A DNA stretch of 64,000 nucleotides from Streptoverticillium olivoreticuli subsp. olivoreticuli (GCF_003391135.1 NZ_CP031455.1:1922001-1986000); one strand, 5' to 3'. Positions 1 to 8,865 are shown, numbered from the stretch's first letter. The notes: generated by a model not told the origin, from the letters alone. Numbers and translations are program-made.

Positions 1-30
1 CGGCCCCACCAGGGAGGACGGGGCCGGCGG

Positions 31-231
31 TCAGCCCATGCCCATCCGGTCGAGCCAGGCCAGTTGGATGGATTCGAGGATGCGCATGTTCACCCGGGTG
101 GGGTCGCCGCTGAAGCCGCTCAGCCCGGCGACCCGGTCCCGGAGGTCCAGGAAGTCGACCTTCAGGGGCTCCACGGCGGGGTGCTTCTCGGCGAGACCCG
201 CGGCGATCCGATCGATGTCAGTCCACTGCAT
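31..231 (-). CDS. IscX-like Fe-S assembly family protein
   Basis: A 66-residue protein that aligns along its whole length with IscX (YfhJ), the small acidic partner of the IscS cysteine desulfurase in iron-sulfur assembly. Visible conserved features are the N-terminal WTD, the central V-x-F-x-D segment, the GDPTRVN stretch (DDPxxSN in Escherichia coli) and the C-terminal ILESIQLAWLD. The length matches the family (about 66). The ATG at 231 gives the family N-terminus exactly; the longer upstream frame has no IscX character. There is no isc or suf gene nearby, and actinomycetes normally use SUF, so the partner is unknown. Homology is clear; the role is inferred. Confidence 0.8.
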   Translation of the reverse strand: MQWTDIDRIAAGLAEKHPAVEPLKVDFLDLRDRVAGLSGFSGDPTRVNMRILESIQLAWLDRMGMG

Positions 232-319
232 GGGCCGAGTGTGTCCCACGCGGCCCGCTGGGTCCAGGCCACCACCCGCCGCTCTTCCCGCCCACCCGGC
301 GCGGCGGAAGGCCGACGCC

Positions 320-1573
320 TCAGCGGGCGGCCGCGGGCGGCGCGCCCTGGAGGGTGCGCAGGTGCGTGCGGACGTGGTCGGCGGCGCCCGCGCCACCGGG
401 CACCCGCTCCCACAGGGCGAGCAGTTCGGCGGCCAGGCCGGGCGCCTGCTCACCGCTGTGCTGCCAGCAGTAGTGCGCCCGCTTCACCGCGGCGACCGCC
501 TCGGCGTCCCCGGCCCCGCCGCGCTCCAGCCGCGCGTGCGCGGCCGACATCCACAGCTCCGCCGCCCGGCCGTGATCACCCGCCAGCCGGGCCAGGTCGG
601 CCCGCACTTCCGTCCAGAGCCCCGCTTCCGGGCTGTGCGGACCGTACTGACGCAGCGCCTGCTGCTCCCACGCCGCGGCCATCGCGGCCGCCTCGTTGTG
701 CCGCCCGGCGCGGGCGGAGGCGAGGATCCCGGCCAGCAGGTCGTCCTGCACGGGCACCGCAGGGGCGGGGGCGGGCACGGCGTCGGCGGGCGCGGCCGGT
801 GAGGGCTCGGCCCGGGGCGCCGGCACGGCGTCGCGCACCGGCGCCGCCGCGGGTACGGGATCGGGGTGGGACGAACGGGCCCGGTGGGCGGCGTTGTTCA
901 GGACCGGTCCCGGCGCGCCGTAGGCCAGAGGCAGCACTTGGCCGGCCGGCCCCGGCTCGGCGAGCGCCCATTGGTGCACCGCCGCCACGTCCACGGCGGG
1001 CCCCGCGCCCGGACTGCCCGCGCGCAGCGCGCCGAGGAAGCCTCGGGTGTACGGTCCCGCCTCCTGCGCGGGTGCGGGCGGAGCGGGGGTGACGGCACCG
1101 AACAGCGCGATGCCTTCGGACAGTTGCCCGCTCTCCGCGGCGGACACGACCTTCGGCCAGGTGGCCGCGTCGGCCTCGACATCGGCGACCAGCAGCGCCG
1201 GACCCGCGTGCGCGCCGAGTGTGCGCGTCAGCCATGACCACGGCAGTCCCGTATAGCGGACGTTCCCGGGGGTGCTGCCCGACAGGGCGAGGTGCACTTC
1301 ACCGCCGCCACGGCGCGAGGAGGACGCCATCAGGCGCCCGGTCACCCACACCAGCAGCGGGCCGGGGCCCGCGGCGGCGTGCTGGAGATAGGCGAGCACG
1401 CTCTGCTGTCCGGCCGCGCCGGGGAGTTGGACGACGTCGACCGCGTCCGCCGCCACCAGCCCCCGTGGATCCGCCCCCACCACTGCGTGCAATGTCGGAT
1501 TCGGCACCGCACCACGACGCCGGTCAGGCGTGCCGTCCAGCAACAGCACACAACCCCGACTCGGGTGATTCAC
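320..1573 (-). CDS. hypothetical TPR-like protein
   Basis: About 417 residues, family not recognised. The N-terminal half (CVLLLDG..., LLVWVTGRLM..., VHLALSGSTPGNVRYTGLPWSWL) looks like an alpha/beta domain of the kind found in actinobacterial caspase-like or TPR-linked proteins, but no catalytic dyad could be identified. A proline/alanine-rich linker (around residues 240-290) leads to helical TPR-like repeats (NEAAAMAAAWEQQALRQYG, GRAAELWMSAAHARLERGG). Start choice: ATG at 1582 touches the GGAGGG Shine-Dalgarno, whereas GTG at 1573 lies 9 bases downstream of it, so GTG is preferred. It stands alone between the IscX-like gene and a secreted protein gene. Confidence 0.6.
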   Translation of the reverse strand: MNHPSRGCVLLLDGTPDRRRGAVPNPTLHAVVGADPRGLVAADAVDVVQLPGAAGQQSVLAYLQHAAAGPGPLLVWVTGRLMASSSRRGGGEVHLALSGSTPGNVRYTGLPWSWLTRTLGAHAGPALLVADVEADAATWPKVVSAAESGQLSEGIALFGAVTPAPPAPAQEAGPYTRGFLGALRAGSPGAGPAVDVAAVHQWALAEPGPAGQVLPLAYGAPGPVLNNAAHRARSSHPDPVPAAAPVRDAVPAPRAEPSPAAPADAVPAPAPAVPVQDDLLAGILASARAGRHNEAAAMAAAWEQQALRQYGPHSPEAGLWTEVRADLARLAGDHGRAAELWMSAAHARLERGGAGDAEAVAAVKRAHYCWQHSGEQAPGLAAELLALWERVPGGAGAADHVRTHLRTLQGAPPAAAR

Positions 1574-1828
1574 AGCCCACATCCCTCCGGCCTGCCAGTG
1601 CATCGACCGCGCTCCCCCAGCCGCACCCCCGCCACCCCGGGCGGCACGGGGAGGCAACAGCAACTGTAGAGGCCATGGCCCCCGTCGGGGGCGGGATGCC
1701 CCACGGCCACCGCGCCCGGGACGCGCCCAAATCCGGCCCCTGCTACCGGAATCGGTGCGATCCGGGCGCGACGGCCGCAGCCAGGAGGGGCGGCGGCGCC
1801 GCGCGCCGCCGCCCCCGCCCGAACCGCG

Positions 1829-2224
1829 TCAGCCCATCGCGGCCCGGACGGTCGGACTGTCGTCCAGCGCGGTGCGGTTGATGTCCCGGCAGAGCGGGAC
1901 GGCGCCGTTGCTGGTGACGTACGACGCGTGCACCCAGGTGGGGCGGTCCTTCAGCTGGTACCACACGTTGTTGCCGCCGACCTCCTGTGCGCGGACCTTG
2001 CAGCGCAGTGCGGCCTTGGTCCCGCGGGCGAGGGTGGACCGTACCGCGGAGTCGGTGCTGGGGTAAGCACGCTCGTTGAGGCCCGTCGTGCTGCTGACGG
2101 TGCCGTACGGCTTGCCCGGTACCGGGACCGGCGCCGACGCCTGTACGGGCGTGGCGGCCAGCATCCCCCCGGCCAGCACGGCCACCGAGAATGCCACGCC
2201 ACGGGCCACGAGTGTCTGGGTCAT
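1829..2224 (-). CDS. secreted SH3-like domain protein
   Basis: 131 residues with a Sec signal peptide (MTQTLVARGVAFSVAVLAGG, cleavage probably after PVQASA) followed by one bacterial SH3-like module: a Y-G-T-V start, LNERAYPSTDSAV (the 'LNVRSGPSTSS' signature), an RGTKAALRCKV turn and the WYQLKDRPTWVHASYV end. Such modules bind peptidoglycan or surface ligands outside the cell. Two cysteines (RC, LC) could form a disulfide. The ATG at 2224 is preceded by GGGAGC; the longer open frame upstream is non-coding. Exact function unknown. Confidence 0.8.
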   Translation of the reverse strand: MTQTLVARGVAFSVAVLAGGMLAATPVQASAPVPVPGKPYGTVSSTTGLNERAYPSTDSAVRSTLARGTKAALRCKVRAQEVGGNNVWYQLKDRPTWVHASYVTSNGAVPLCRDINRTALDDSPTVRAAMG

Positions 2225-2376
2225 AAACAGCTCCCTGTTGTCCGGAGTGGATAACGCACTGCCCAATTTCCCACCCCTCAAGCAGCAGTAAACCGGAATA
2301 AACACAGACAAACCCATCCAGACCTCATGGTCGCCCGGACCGCGCCCCTCCGCCCCGCTCCCGCCGGGCGCCCGGC

Positions 2377-3408
2377 TCAGCCGCCGGGCTCGGCCGGCGG
2401 CGCCCCCTTGCGGGCGCGGCTGGGCTGGACCCGCTTCGGCTCGCCCCTCATCTTGGGGTGCTCCGGCGGATACGGCAGATCGCCCAGGCCGTGGTCGCGT
2501 TCGTCGCGGTCCGCGAGCTCCAGCGCCGCCTCCAGGCCGCAGGGCCGGTCCTCCATGCCCGCGTGCACGTCCCCCACGTCCGCGTAACGGGCCGGCATGC
2601 TGCCGAGGTCGAAGTCCTCCGGCACGGCGCTCGGCACCTCCTCCCACAGGAGGGGCGCGGACACCGGGGCGTGCGGACGGGGCCGTACGGAATAGGCGCT
2701 GGCGATGGTGCGGTCGCGCGCGGTCTGGTTGTAGTCGACGAACACCTTCTCCCCGCGCTCCTCCTTCCACCACTTCGTGGTGACGGTCAGCGGTGTCCGG
2801 CGTTCCAGCTCACGGGCGACGGCGATGGCCGCGCGCCGCACCTGGACGAACGTCCACCGGGGCAGGATCGGCACGAACACGTGCAGGCCCCGCCCGCCGG
2901 AGGTCTTCGGCCAGCCGAAGAGCCCCAGCTCCTCCAGCACGCCGCGCAGATCGAGGGCGGCCCGTACCGCGTCCGCGTACGACGTGCCGGGCTGCGGGTC
3001 CAGATCGATGCGCAGCTCGTCGGGGTGGTCGGTGTCGCCGCGCCGCACCGGCCAGGGGTGGAAGGTGAGGCACCCCAGGTTCGCCGCCCACACCACGGCC
3101 GCGACCTCGCCGGGACACAGCTCGTCGGCGTAACGGCCGCTGGGGAAGGCGATCCGGCCGGTGGGGATCCAGTCGGGGAGGTTGCGCGGCGCACGCTTCT
3201 GGAAGAACGACTCGCCGTCGACCCCGTCCGGATAGCGCTCCAGCGTCGTCGGCCGGTCCCGGAGCGCGCGGACGATTCCGTCCCCGACGGCGAGGTAATA
3301 GCGGGCCACGTCGTATTTGGTGAAACCGCGCTCCGGGAAATACACCTTGTCCGGGTTCGACAGCCGCACGACCCGTTCACCGATGGTGAGTTCCATTGCC
3401 TCGCCCAT
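2377..3408 (-). CDS. ligD: LigD-type DNA polymerase/primase (AEP) domain protein
   Basis: 343 residues corresponding to the stand-alone polymerase domain of the NHEJ protein LigD, an archaeo-eukaryotic primase fold that adds ribo- or deoxyribonucleotides at double-strand-break ends. Visible: the opening LSNPDKVYFPERGFTKYDVARYY, the metal-binding RIDLDPQ (DxD), GGRGLHVFVP with the catalytic His, and VFVDYNQTARDRTIASAYSVR. There is no ligase or nuclease domain; the ligase is encoded divergently 115 bp away. ATG at 3408 is used; an in-frame ATG at 3396 (MELTIGER) matches family N-termini equally well. The C-terminus is a basic tail. Confidence 0.9.
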   Translation of the reverse strand: MGEAMELTIGERVVRLSNPDKVYFPERGFTKYDVARYYLAVGDGIVRALRDRPTTLERYPDGVDGESFFQKRAPRNLPDWIPTGRIAFPSGRYADELCPGEVAAVVWAANLGCLTFHPWPVRRGDTDHPDELRIDLDPQPGTSYADAVRAALDLRGVLEELGLFGWPKTSGGRGLHVFVPILPRWTFVQVRRAAIAVARELERRTPLTVTTKWWKEERGEKVFVDYNQTARDRTIASAYSVRPRPHAPVSAPLLWEEVPSAVPEDFDLGSMPARYADVGDVHAGMEDRPCGLEAALELADRDERDHGLGDLPYPPEHPKMRGEPKRVQPSRARKGAPPAEPGG

Positions 3409-3522
3409 GCCCTCACGCTAAGCGCGCCCCCGGCGCACCACAACACACCGCGTCCGCTTCCGCGTACCCGGCCGCGAGGGGCCGACGGGCGCGGGGATCC
3501 ACGAGCCCGCACAATCGCCGTC

Positions 3523-4584
3523 ATGGAACTCCCCGTCATGCCGCCGCTGCGGCCGATGCTGGCGAAGACGGCGTCGGCCATTCCGCCCGGCATGCAGTAC
3601 GAGGCGAAATGGGACGGCTTCCGGGCCGTCGTGTTCCGCGACGGCGACTCCATCGAACTGGGCAGCCGTACCACCAAGCCGCTGACCCGCTATTTCCCCG
3701 AGGTCGTCCGCACGCTGCTCGCGCAACTCCCGCCGCGCTGCGTCGTGGACGGCGAGATCGTCATCGCCCGGGGCGGCCGCCTGGACTTCGACGCCCTGCT
3801 CGAACGCATTCACCCGGCCGCTTCTCGCGTCACCCACTTGGCCGAGGTCACCCCGGCGAGCTTCGTCGCCTTCGACCTGCTCGCCCTCGGCGACGACTCG
3901 CTGCTCGACACCCCGCAGCACGCCCGCCGCGAGGCGCTCGCCGCCGCGCTCCGCGGCGCCTCGGCGCCGCTGCACCTCGCGCCGGTGACCCATGACCCGG
4001 CCGTCGCCCAGGCGTGGTTCGAGCAGTTCGAAGGGGCCGGTCTGGACGGTGTGATCGCCAAACCGCCGGACCTCCCTTACCGGCCCGGCGAACGCGTCAT
4101 GATCAAGGTCAAGCACGAGCGGACCGCCGACTGCGTGGTCGCGGGCCTGCGGCTGCACAAGAGCGGTCCCGTCGTCGGCTCCCTGCTGCTGGGGCTGTAC
4201 GACGCGACGGGCCGGCTCCAGCACGTCGGCGTGTGCGCGGCGTTCCCCATGCGCCGCCGCCAGGAGCTGATGACCGAGCTGGAACCGCTGCGCATGGAAA
4301 GCGCCGAGGGCCACCCCTGGCAGCAGTGGACCGACCCGCAGGCGCAGGCCACAGGGAGGCTGCCCGGCGGCCCGTCCCGGTGGACCGGGACCAAGGACCT
4401 CTCCTGGCTCCCGCTGCGTCCGGAGCGGGTCTGCGAGGTCGCCTACGACCACCTCCAGGGGGACCGCTTCCGCCACACCACCCAGTTCCGCCGCTGGCGT
4501 CCCGACCGGGAACCCGGACAGTGCACGTACGCACAGCTGGAGGAGACGGTCCGCTTCGACCTCGCCGACGTCCTCGGCGGCTGA
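3523..4584 (+). CDS. ATP-dependent DNA ligase (LigC-like)
   Basis: 353 residues, an ATP-dependent DNA ligase with the adenylation domain and OB fold but no extra domains, like the actinobacterial LigC proteins. Motif I is YEAKWDGFRAV (nucleophile Lys29); motif III is FVAFDLLAL; motif IV is GLDGVIAKPPD; motif V is VMIKVKHERTADCVV. It is divergent from the LigD polymerase gene, so the two would together fill and seal breaks, probably with Ku encoded elsewhere. ATG at 3523 gives the family N-terminus (LRPMLAKTASAIP); the long upstream extension of the frame is antisense to the polymerase gene and is not coding. Confidence 0.92.
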   Translation: MELPVMPPLRPMLAKTASAIPPGMQYEAKWDGFRAVVFRDGDSIELGSRTTKPLTRYFPEVVRTLLAQLPPRCVVDGEIVIARGGRLDFDALLERIHPAASRVTHLAEVTPASFVAFDLLALGDDSLLDTPQHARREALAAALRGASAPLHLAPVTHDPAVAQAWFEQFEGAGLDGVIAKPPDLPYRPGERVMIKVKHERTADCVVAGLRLHKSGPVVGSLLLGLYDATGRLQHVGVCAAFPMRRRQELMTELEPLRMESAEGHPWQQWTDPQAQATGRLPGGPSRWTGTKDLSWLPLRPERVCEVAYDHLQGDRFRHTTQFRRWRPDREPGQCTYAQLEETVRFDLADVLGG

Positions 4585-4612
4585 TCACGCGGCCGTACGG
4601 GCTGGTGGCGGG

Positions 4613-5272
4613 TCAGTCCTGTGCGCGCTGGGTGACCTCGGCGTTCGTACGGTCGCCGAGGAACTCGTACCAGCGGCGCCGCAGGCATACGTAGCGGGTG
4701 TCCGCCTCCACCAGCTGGAGGAACGCGGCGACCGCCTCGACCAGCCGCTCGTGGAGCCCGCTGTCGGTGAGGTCCCCGCTGTCGGTGAAGCCCTCGTGCG
4801 CCTGGGCGAGGCTGAACATGTCGGGGTAGACGCGGGTGCCGAGGTGTTCGAGCGGCACGCGCAGGGCCCACAGGCCGCGGTTGCCGCCGACGAGAGAGGG
4901 CGACGCCGAGACCAGCAGCGCGTGCTTGTCCTTGAACGGCTGCGGCCGGATCCGGGACACCCAGTCGATGGCGTTCTTGAGCCCGCCAGGGACCGAGGCG
5001 TTGTACTCCGGTGAGGCGATCACGACCGCGTCACTGAGCCTCAGCCGCTCGCTCAGCGCCAGCGCCCCGGGAGGCAGACCCTCGGCGGCCTCGATGTCGC
5101 CGTCGTACACCGGCATGGCGAACTCCCCCAGATGGGCGAGGCCCACGGTGGCCCCGGCCTCCTGGACCAGCCGGGCCACCAGCGCGGCCAGACGGGCGTT
5201 GAGCGAGCCGGCCCGGAGCGAGGCGCCGAGGACCAGTACGCGCATCGGCGGGGGCGAAGCGTCGGTGACCAT
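4613..5272 (-). CDS. NADPH-dependent FMN reductase family protein
   Basis: 219 residues of the flavodoxin-like NADPH:FMN reductase family (azoreductase/chromate reductase type). The beta1-loop VLVLGASLRAGSLNARLA binds the FMN phosphate and ASPEYNASVPGGLKNAIDW is the family signature. Start: the ATG at 5287 overlaps the stop of the upstream glycosyltransferase gene (ATGA), but its second and third codons spell AGGAGG, which is an ideal Shine-Dalgarno six bases before the ATG at 5272; the latter is therefore chosen. Cotranscribed with the glycosyltransferase. The C-terminal part (LRRRWYEFLGDRTNAEVTQ) extends beyond the core domain. Confidence 0.88.
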   Translation of the reverse strand: MVTDASPPPMRVLVLGASLRAGSLNARLAALVARLVQEAGATVGLAHLGEFAMPVYDGDIEAAEGLPPGALALSERLRLSDAVVIASPEYNASVPGGLKNAIDWVSRIRPQPFKDKHALLVSASPSLVGGNRGLWALRVPLEHLGTRVYPDMFSLAQAHEGFTDSGDLTDSGLHERLVEAVAAFLQLVEADTRYVCLRRRWYEFLGDRTNAEVTQRAQD

Positions 5273-5283
5273 ACGAGCCCTCC

Positions 5284-7203
5284 TCATGGTGATCCCGCGT
5301 CCAGCGTCCGCTCTTTCACCCCGCTCCGCACGCCCACCGGGCTGCGCTCACCCACCCGGCCACCCACCCCCGCCGACTCCACACCACCCTCATCCCTCAC
5401 CACCGGCACCGCACCACCCCCCACACCACCCCGCAGGCGGCCCACCCACCAAAAACACAACGGACCCAACGCCGTCACCAACGCCAACCCCGCCCACACC
5501 CGCATCACCACAAAATCATGACCCCACACCACCGACGCCACCAGACACAGACCAAACACACACGCCCACCCCACATGCGTCCGAAACGTCCCCACACAAT
5601 CCCCCGACACCGCACCCCCCTTCGGCGTCACCACAAAACCCGACCGCCGCCGCAACAACGCCTGCCCCAACGCCCGCGCATACAACGGAGCCGACACCGC
5701 CGACATCACCATCCCCGCCACACCCGACGACCCCACCGGCTCATGCGGCGACACATTATGACGACGATTCACCACATACAACACCACCTGCAACACCAAA
5801 GCATCCCCATACAACATCAACCACACCGGCCACGACACCCCCAACCCCGCAGCCCCCAACCCCAAAAACAACACACACGACACCCCACCCAACACCCACG
5901 TCAACGCAGCCATCGGGTAATACGCAACCAACAACCCATAATTCCACAACCGCCCCCACGACAACCCCCACACCGCCCCACCGAACTGACACAACAACGT
6001 CTCAAAAGTCCCCCGCGACCACCGCAACTGCTGCGAAAAAAAATCCGTCCACGACGACGGCCCCTCCCCCACCGCCAACACATCCGGCGTATACACAGAA
6101 CACCACCGACCACCCGTCACCGGATTCCGCCGCCGATGAATCTCCAACCCCGTCGCCATATCCTCCGTAATCGAATCGAACAACCCCCCGATCTGCCGCA
6201 GCACACTAATCCGCACACAATTCGAAGTCCCCACGAACATCGCCGACCCATAACGATTCCCCGCCCGCTGCACCAACGCATGAAACAAAAACTGCTGCGA
6301 CTCCGCCCCCTTCGTCACCCCCGACACATAATTCCCGTACACCTGCGGCCCCACCACAAACGCCACATCCGGATCCCGGAAATACCCGAGCATCCGCTCC
6401 AGAAAATTCGGCAACGGCACATGATCCGTATCCACACACGCCAAAAAATCATAACCATCACCATGCGCATCCAACCACGCATTGTAATTACCATGCTTCG
6501 TCCGCGCCCGAAAACGACCCGACGGACGATTCCACCGCGCCACCCCCTTACGCGAAAAATGCCGCACCCCCAACCGCGCACACAACGCCCGCGCCCCCGG
6601 ATCATCCCCCTCATCCAGCAACCACACATCCACCACCCCCTCATACCCCACCCGCACCGCCCCCTCCAACGTCGCCTCCACCATCGACAACGGCTCCTTC
6701 CCCGGCACAAAACTCGTACAGAAAGCCACCCGCCACCCCGGCTGCACCCGCACCGGCACCGGATCCCGCGCCACCCACGACGCATGCGCCACCGACACCA
6801 CATTCACCACACGAAAAACCTCAACCAACCCCACCGACACCAACATCAACCCATCCACCCACCCCAACCACCCACCCCGCACCACCCAATGCACCGGCCA
6901 CAACAACCACACCAACAAAACCAACGACACCAACGGCGCCCCACACACCAAAAACAACAAACCCCCCACCCCACCCCCCTCCCGCAACCTCCGAAACCCC
7001 ACCCGGAACACCCCCACCGGCGGATCCACCACCACCCCCGCCAACTCACTAAAACCCACATAGTCATAACCACCCCCACCCCCGGCACCCCCAACACCAC
7101 CCACACCCCCCGACACCACACCCGCCGGCCCCGGCACCCACACACCACCCACCACAACCACCACCCACTCCCCCCACCGAACCAACCACCACAACCAGCC
7201 CAA
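5284..7203 (-). CDS. processive GT2 glycosyltransferase (BcsA/HAS-like membrane protein)
   Basis: About 639 residues, an inner-membrane family 2 glycosyltransferase of the cellulose/hyaluronan-synthase type. Two N-terminal membrane helices (around VSLVLLVWLLWPVHWV) precede the cytosolic GT-A domain with DEGDDP, CVDTDH (DxD), TEDMATG and the QQLRWSRG acceptor-site motif; four or more C-terminal helices follow. The start is uncertain: TTG at 7203 has no good ribosome site and the first 45 residues are low-complexity Gly/Val; an internal GTG before YDYVGFSEL is possible. Its base composition is strikingly different from all neighbours: the coding strand is almost pure G and T. It overlaps the FMN reductase region, so the two are cotranscribed. 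Confidence 0.85.
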   Translation of the reverse strand: MGWLWWLVRWGEWVVVVVGGVWVPGPAGVVSGGVGGVGGAGGGGGYDYVGFSELAGVVVDPPVGVFRVGFRRLREGGGVGGLLFLVCGAPLVSLVLLVWLLWPVHWVVRGGWLGWVDGLMLVSVGLVEVFRVVNVVSVAHASWVARDPVPVRVQPGWRVAFCTSFVPGKEPLSMVEATLEGAVRVGYEGVVDVWLLDEGDDPGARALCARLGVRHFSRKGVARWNRPSGRFRARTKHGNYNAWLDAHGDGYDFLACVDTDHVPLPNFLERMLGYFRDPDVAFVVGPQVYGNYVSGVTKGAESQQFLFHALVQRAGNRYGSAMFVGTSNCVRISVLRQIGGLFDSITEDMATGLEIHRRRNPVTGGRWCSVYTPDVLAVGEGPSSWTDFFSQQLRWSRGTFETLLCQFGGAVWGLSWGRLWNYGLLVAYYPMAALTWVLGGVSCVLFLGLGAAGLGVSWPVWLMLYGDALVLQVVLYVVNRRHNVSPHEPVGSSGVAGMVMSAVSAPLYARALGQALLRRRSGFVVTPKGGAVSGDCVGTFRTHVGWACVFGLCLVASVVWGHDFVVMRVWAGLALVTALGPLCFWWVGRLRGGVGGGAVPVVRDEGGVESAGVGGRVGERSPVGVRSGVKERTLDAGSP

Positions 7204-7392
7204 AAAACCTAACCACCCATCAAGTGATTTATGTGACCATCACACTCATTGCGCACTCATAAACCACCCGTACAGCCCCACTTCGTGGTTACTCGGAGGC
7301 GCCTCCCGCGTTGTACCTCTCGCCGCATGCCGTTCGATCCGCGCTTCAGGGAGTGCGGGCGGCGCCCGCCGAGACAAGGACGAAACTCACGA

Positions 7393-8211
7393 ATGATGAT
7401 CAACCGCACTCTCAACCGCTTCGCGGCCGCCGCCGCGCTGGCCGCCGCGCTCGGCGCCGGCTCCGTCTCGGGCGCCTTCGCGCAGGGGGCGGCGGGGCCT
7501 CACCCGGGGCCCTCCGGCACGGTGGTCAAGGCCGGGCGCCAACTGGACGACGACGGCTGGCACGGTGACGGACTGTGGCTCGACGCCGCGGAGAACAGGA
7601 AGGTCGACGACTTCCTCTCCCACGCCCAGCGGGCCGAGCAGTCGATCAGCCCCGAGATGAGGGCGGTCGCCCAGGTCAGCCACGCCACCCTGATCGGCTT
7701 CGACCAGCGGCTGAAGTCCCCGGACTCGCTCAAGCGCAAGGTCGCCACGTCACTGCAGGCCGAACCCGGTCAGACCGTCGACGCGGCTCTCGCCAGGATC
7801 AGCGACTCGATCCGCTACACGCTGGAGTGGCCGGACGGCCGGTACACCCAAGGTGTCGCCGCGGCCTCGTCGATGCTGGCGAGCTGGGGCAACGACAGCA
7901 CCAAATGGTCCAACACCTGGGGCCGCAGGAACGGCTACAAGGGGATCAACTCCGCCTGGCGCGATATCCGGTCGGGGCACGTCTTCGAGGTCCAGTTCCA
8001 CACCCCGTCGAGCAAGTGGGCGCAGGAAGTGACCCACAAGCTCTACGAGGAGCAGCGGCTTCCCAGCACTCCCCCCACTCGCGCGAAGGATCTCCAGGAG
8101 CAGCAGGGCGCGATCTTCGCGTCGGTGCCCGTGCCCGAGGGCGCGGAGGGGCTCGCGGCCCCCGCCACGCGGCGGCCCGTGGAGGCTCGGACGCTGCCGG
8201 CCGAGGGGTAG
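7393..8211 (+). CDS. secreted RelA/SpoT-fold protein (SMPPK-like nucleotide pyrophosphokinase)
   Basis: 272 residues. A Sec signal peptide (MMINRTLNRFAAAAALAAAL, cleavage near AFAQ) is followed by a domain with the RSH synthetase order: a helical lead, ARISDSIRYTLEW (compare RxxDxxxxR), NGYKGINSAW (compare GYQSLHT) and FEVQFHTPSSKWAQEVTHKLYEE (compare VEVQIRT...AExxHxxYK). This layout is known from the extracellular ATP:nucleotide 3'-pyrophosphokinase of Streptomyces morookaense and from toxic alarmone synthetases. The ATG at 7393 follows AAGGA. An immunity or hydrolase partner is not seen next to it. Family assignment is by motif reading; enzymatic activity is inferred. Confidence 0.72.
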   Translation: MMINRTLNRFAAAAALAAALGAGSVSGAFAQGAAGPHPGPSGTVVKAGRQLDDDGWHGDGLWLDAAENRKVDDFLSHAQRAEQSISPEMRAVAQVSHATLIGFDQRLKSPDSLKRKVATSLQAEPGQTVDAALARISDSIRYTLEWPDGRYTQGVAAASSMLASWGNDSTKWSNTWGRRNGYKGINSAWRDIRSGHVFEVQFHTPSSKWAQEVTHKLYEEQRLPSTPPTRAKDLQEQQGAIFASVPVPEGAEGLAAPATRRPVEARTLPAEG

Positions 8212-8383
8212 GGGGCTCCCGCTCGGCTCAATTTTCCGGCAGGGCCGGAATCGGGCCCGTGTCCGCTTCGGCAATCGCCGCCGTCTGCCGCACCGTGGAC
8301 AACGACACGGGCACTTCCCCGCCCGCCCCTCACCTTCGGCGCCGTATCCACGGCCCTGCCGCACGAGACCGCAGGAGACATCG

Positions 8384-8713
8384 ATGATCTTCATCGTCGT
8401 GAAGATGAACGTACGACCCGAGCGCACCAAGGACTGGCTGGAGCTCGTCGACGATTTCACCCGGGCGACGCGCGACGAGCCGGGCAACCTCTTCTTCGAG
8501 TGGTCCACCAGTGTCGACAACCCGAATCACTTCGTCCTGGTCGAGGGCTTCGCCTCCCGCGAGGCCGGCGAGGCACACGTCAATTCGCTGCATTTCAAGG
8601 CCGCCATGGACAAGATGGCCGATGCCATCGCCACCACCCCGCAGATCATCAGCACCGAGGCGCCCGGCAGCGGCTGGTCCGCGATGGCGGAGCTCACGCC
8701 TCGCCACGTGTAG
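8384..8713 (+). CDS. ABM-domain monooxygenase (YgiN-like)
   Basis: 109 residues, a dimeric alpha-beta barrel of the antibiotic biosynthesis monooxygenase family, typified by YgiN quinol monooxygenase. Visible are the beta1 strand MIFIVVKMNVRPE, the EPGNLFFEWSTSVDNPNHFVLVEGFAS core and the HVNSLHFKAAMDKMADAI helix with the conserved His-x-x-S/T-x-H-F. Such proteins work cofactor-free on quinones or anthrones. ATG at 8384 follows CAGGAGA. It is monocistronic, ending at a strong terminator 28 bases downstream. Confidence 0.88.
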   Translation: MIFIVVKMNVRPERTKDWLELVDDFTRATRDEPGNLFFEWSTSVDNPNHFVLVEGFASREAGEAHVNSLHFKAAMDKMADAIATTPQIISTEAPGSGWSAMAELTPRHV

Positions 8714-8740
8714 CGGGCGCGCGGCGCCCGGCGGAACACG

Positions 8741-8786
8741 GGGCCGGTCGGCGGTGATGTGGTCAGCACCGCCGACCGGCCCTTTT
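8741..8786 (+). terminator. intrinsic terminator
   Basis: A perfect 16-bp stem (arms 8741-8756 and 8767-8782, beginning GGGCCGGTCGGC) with a 10-base loop, followed by four T. It directly follows the monooxygenase gene and is the strongest canonical terminator in the window. Confidence 0.9.
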
Positions 8787-8865
8787 CCGTGCGCTGCGGC
8801 AAAACTCCTTGACGATCTCCCCGGCGCTCCGGAAACGTGTGCCGATCCGAGGAGAGGACACTCGC

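Noticed and set aside
5518..7212. 564-codon forward frame rich in His, Pro and Arg
   Set aside because: It is the antisense of the glycosyltransferase gene; the odd composition only mirrors that gene's strand skew.
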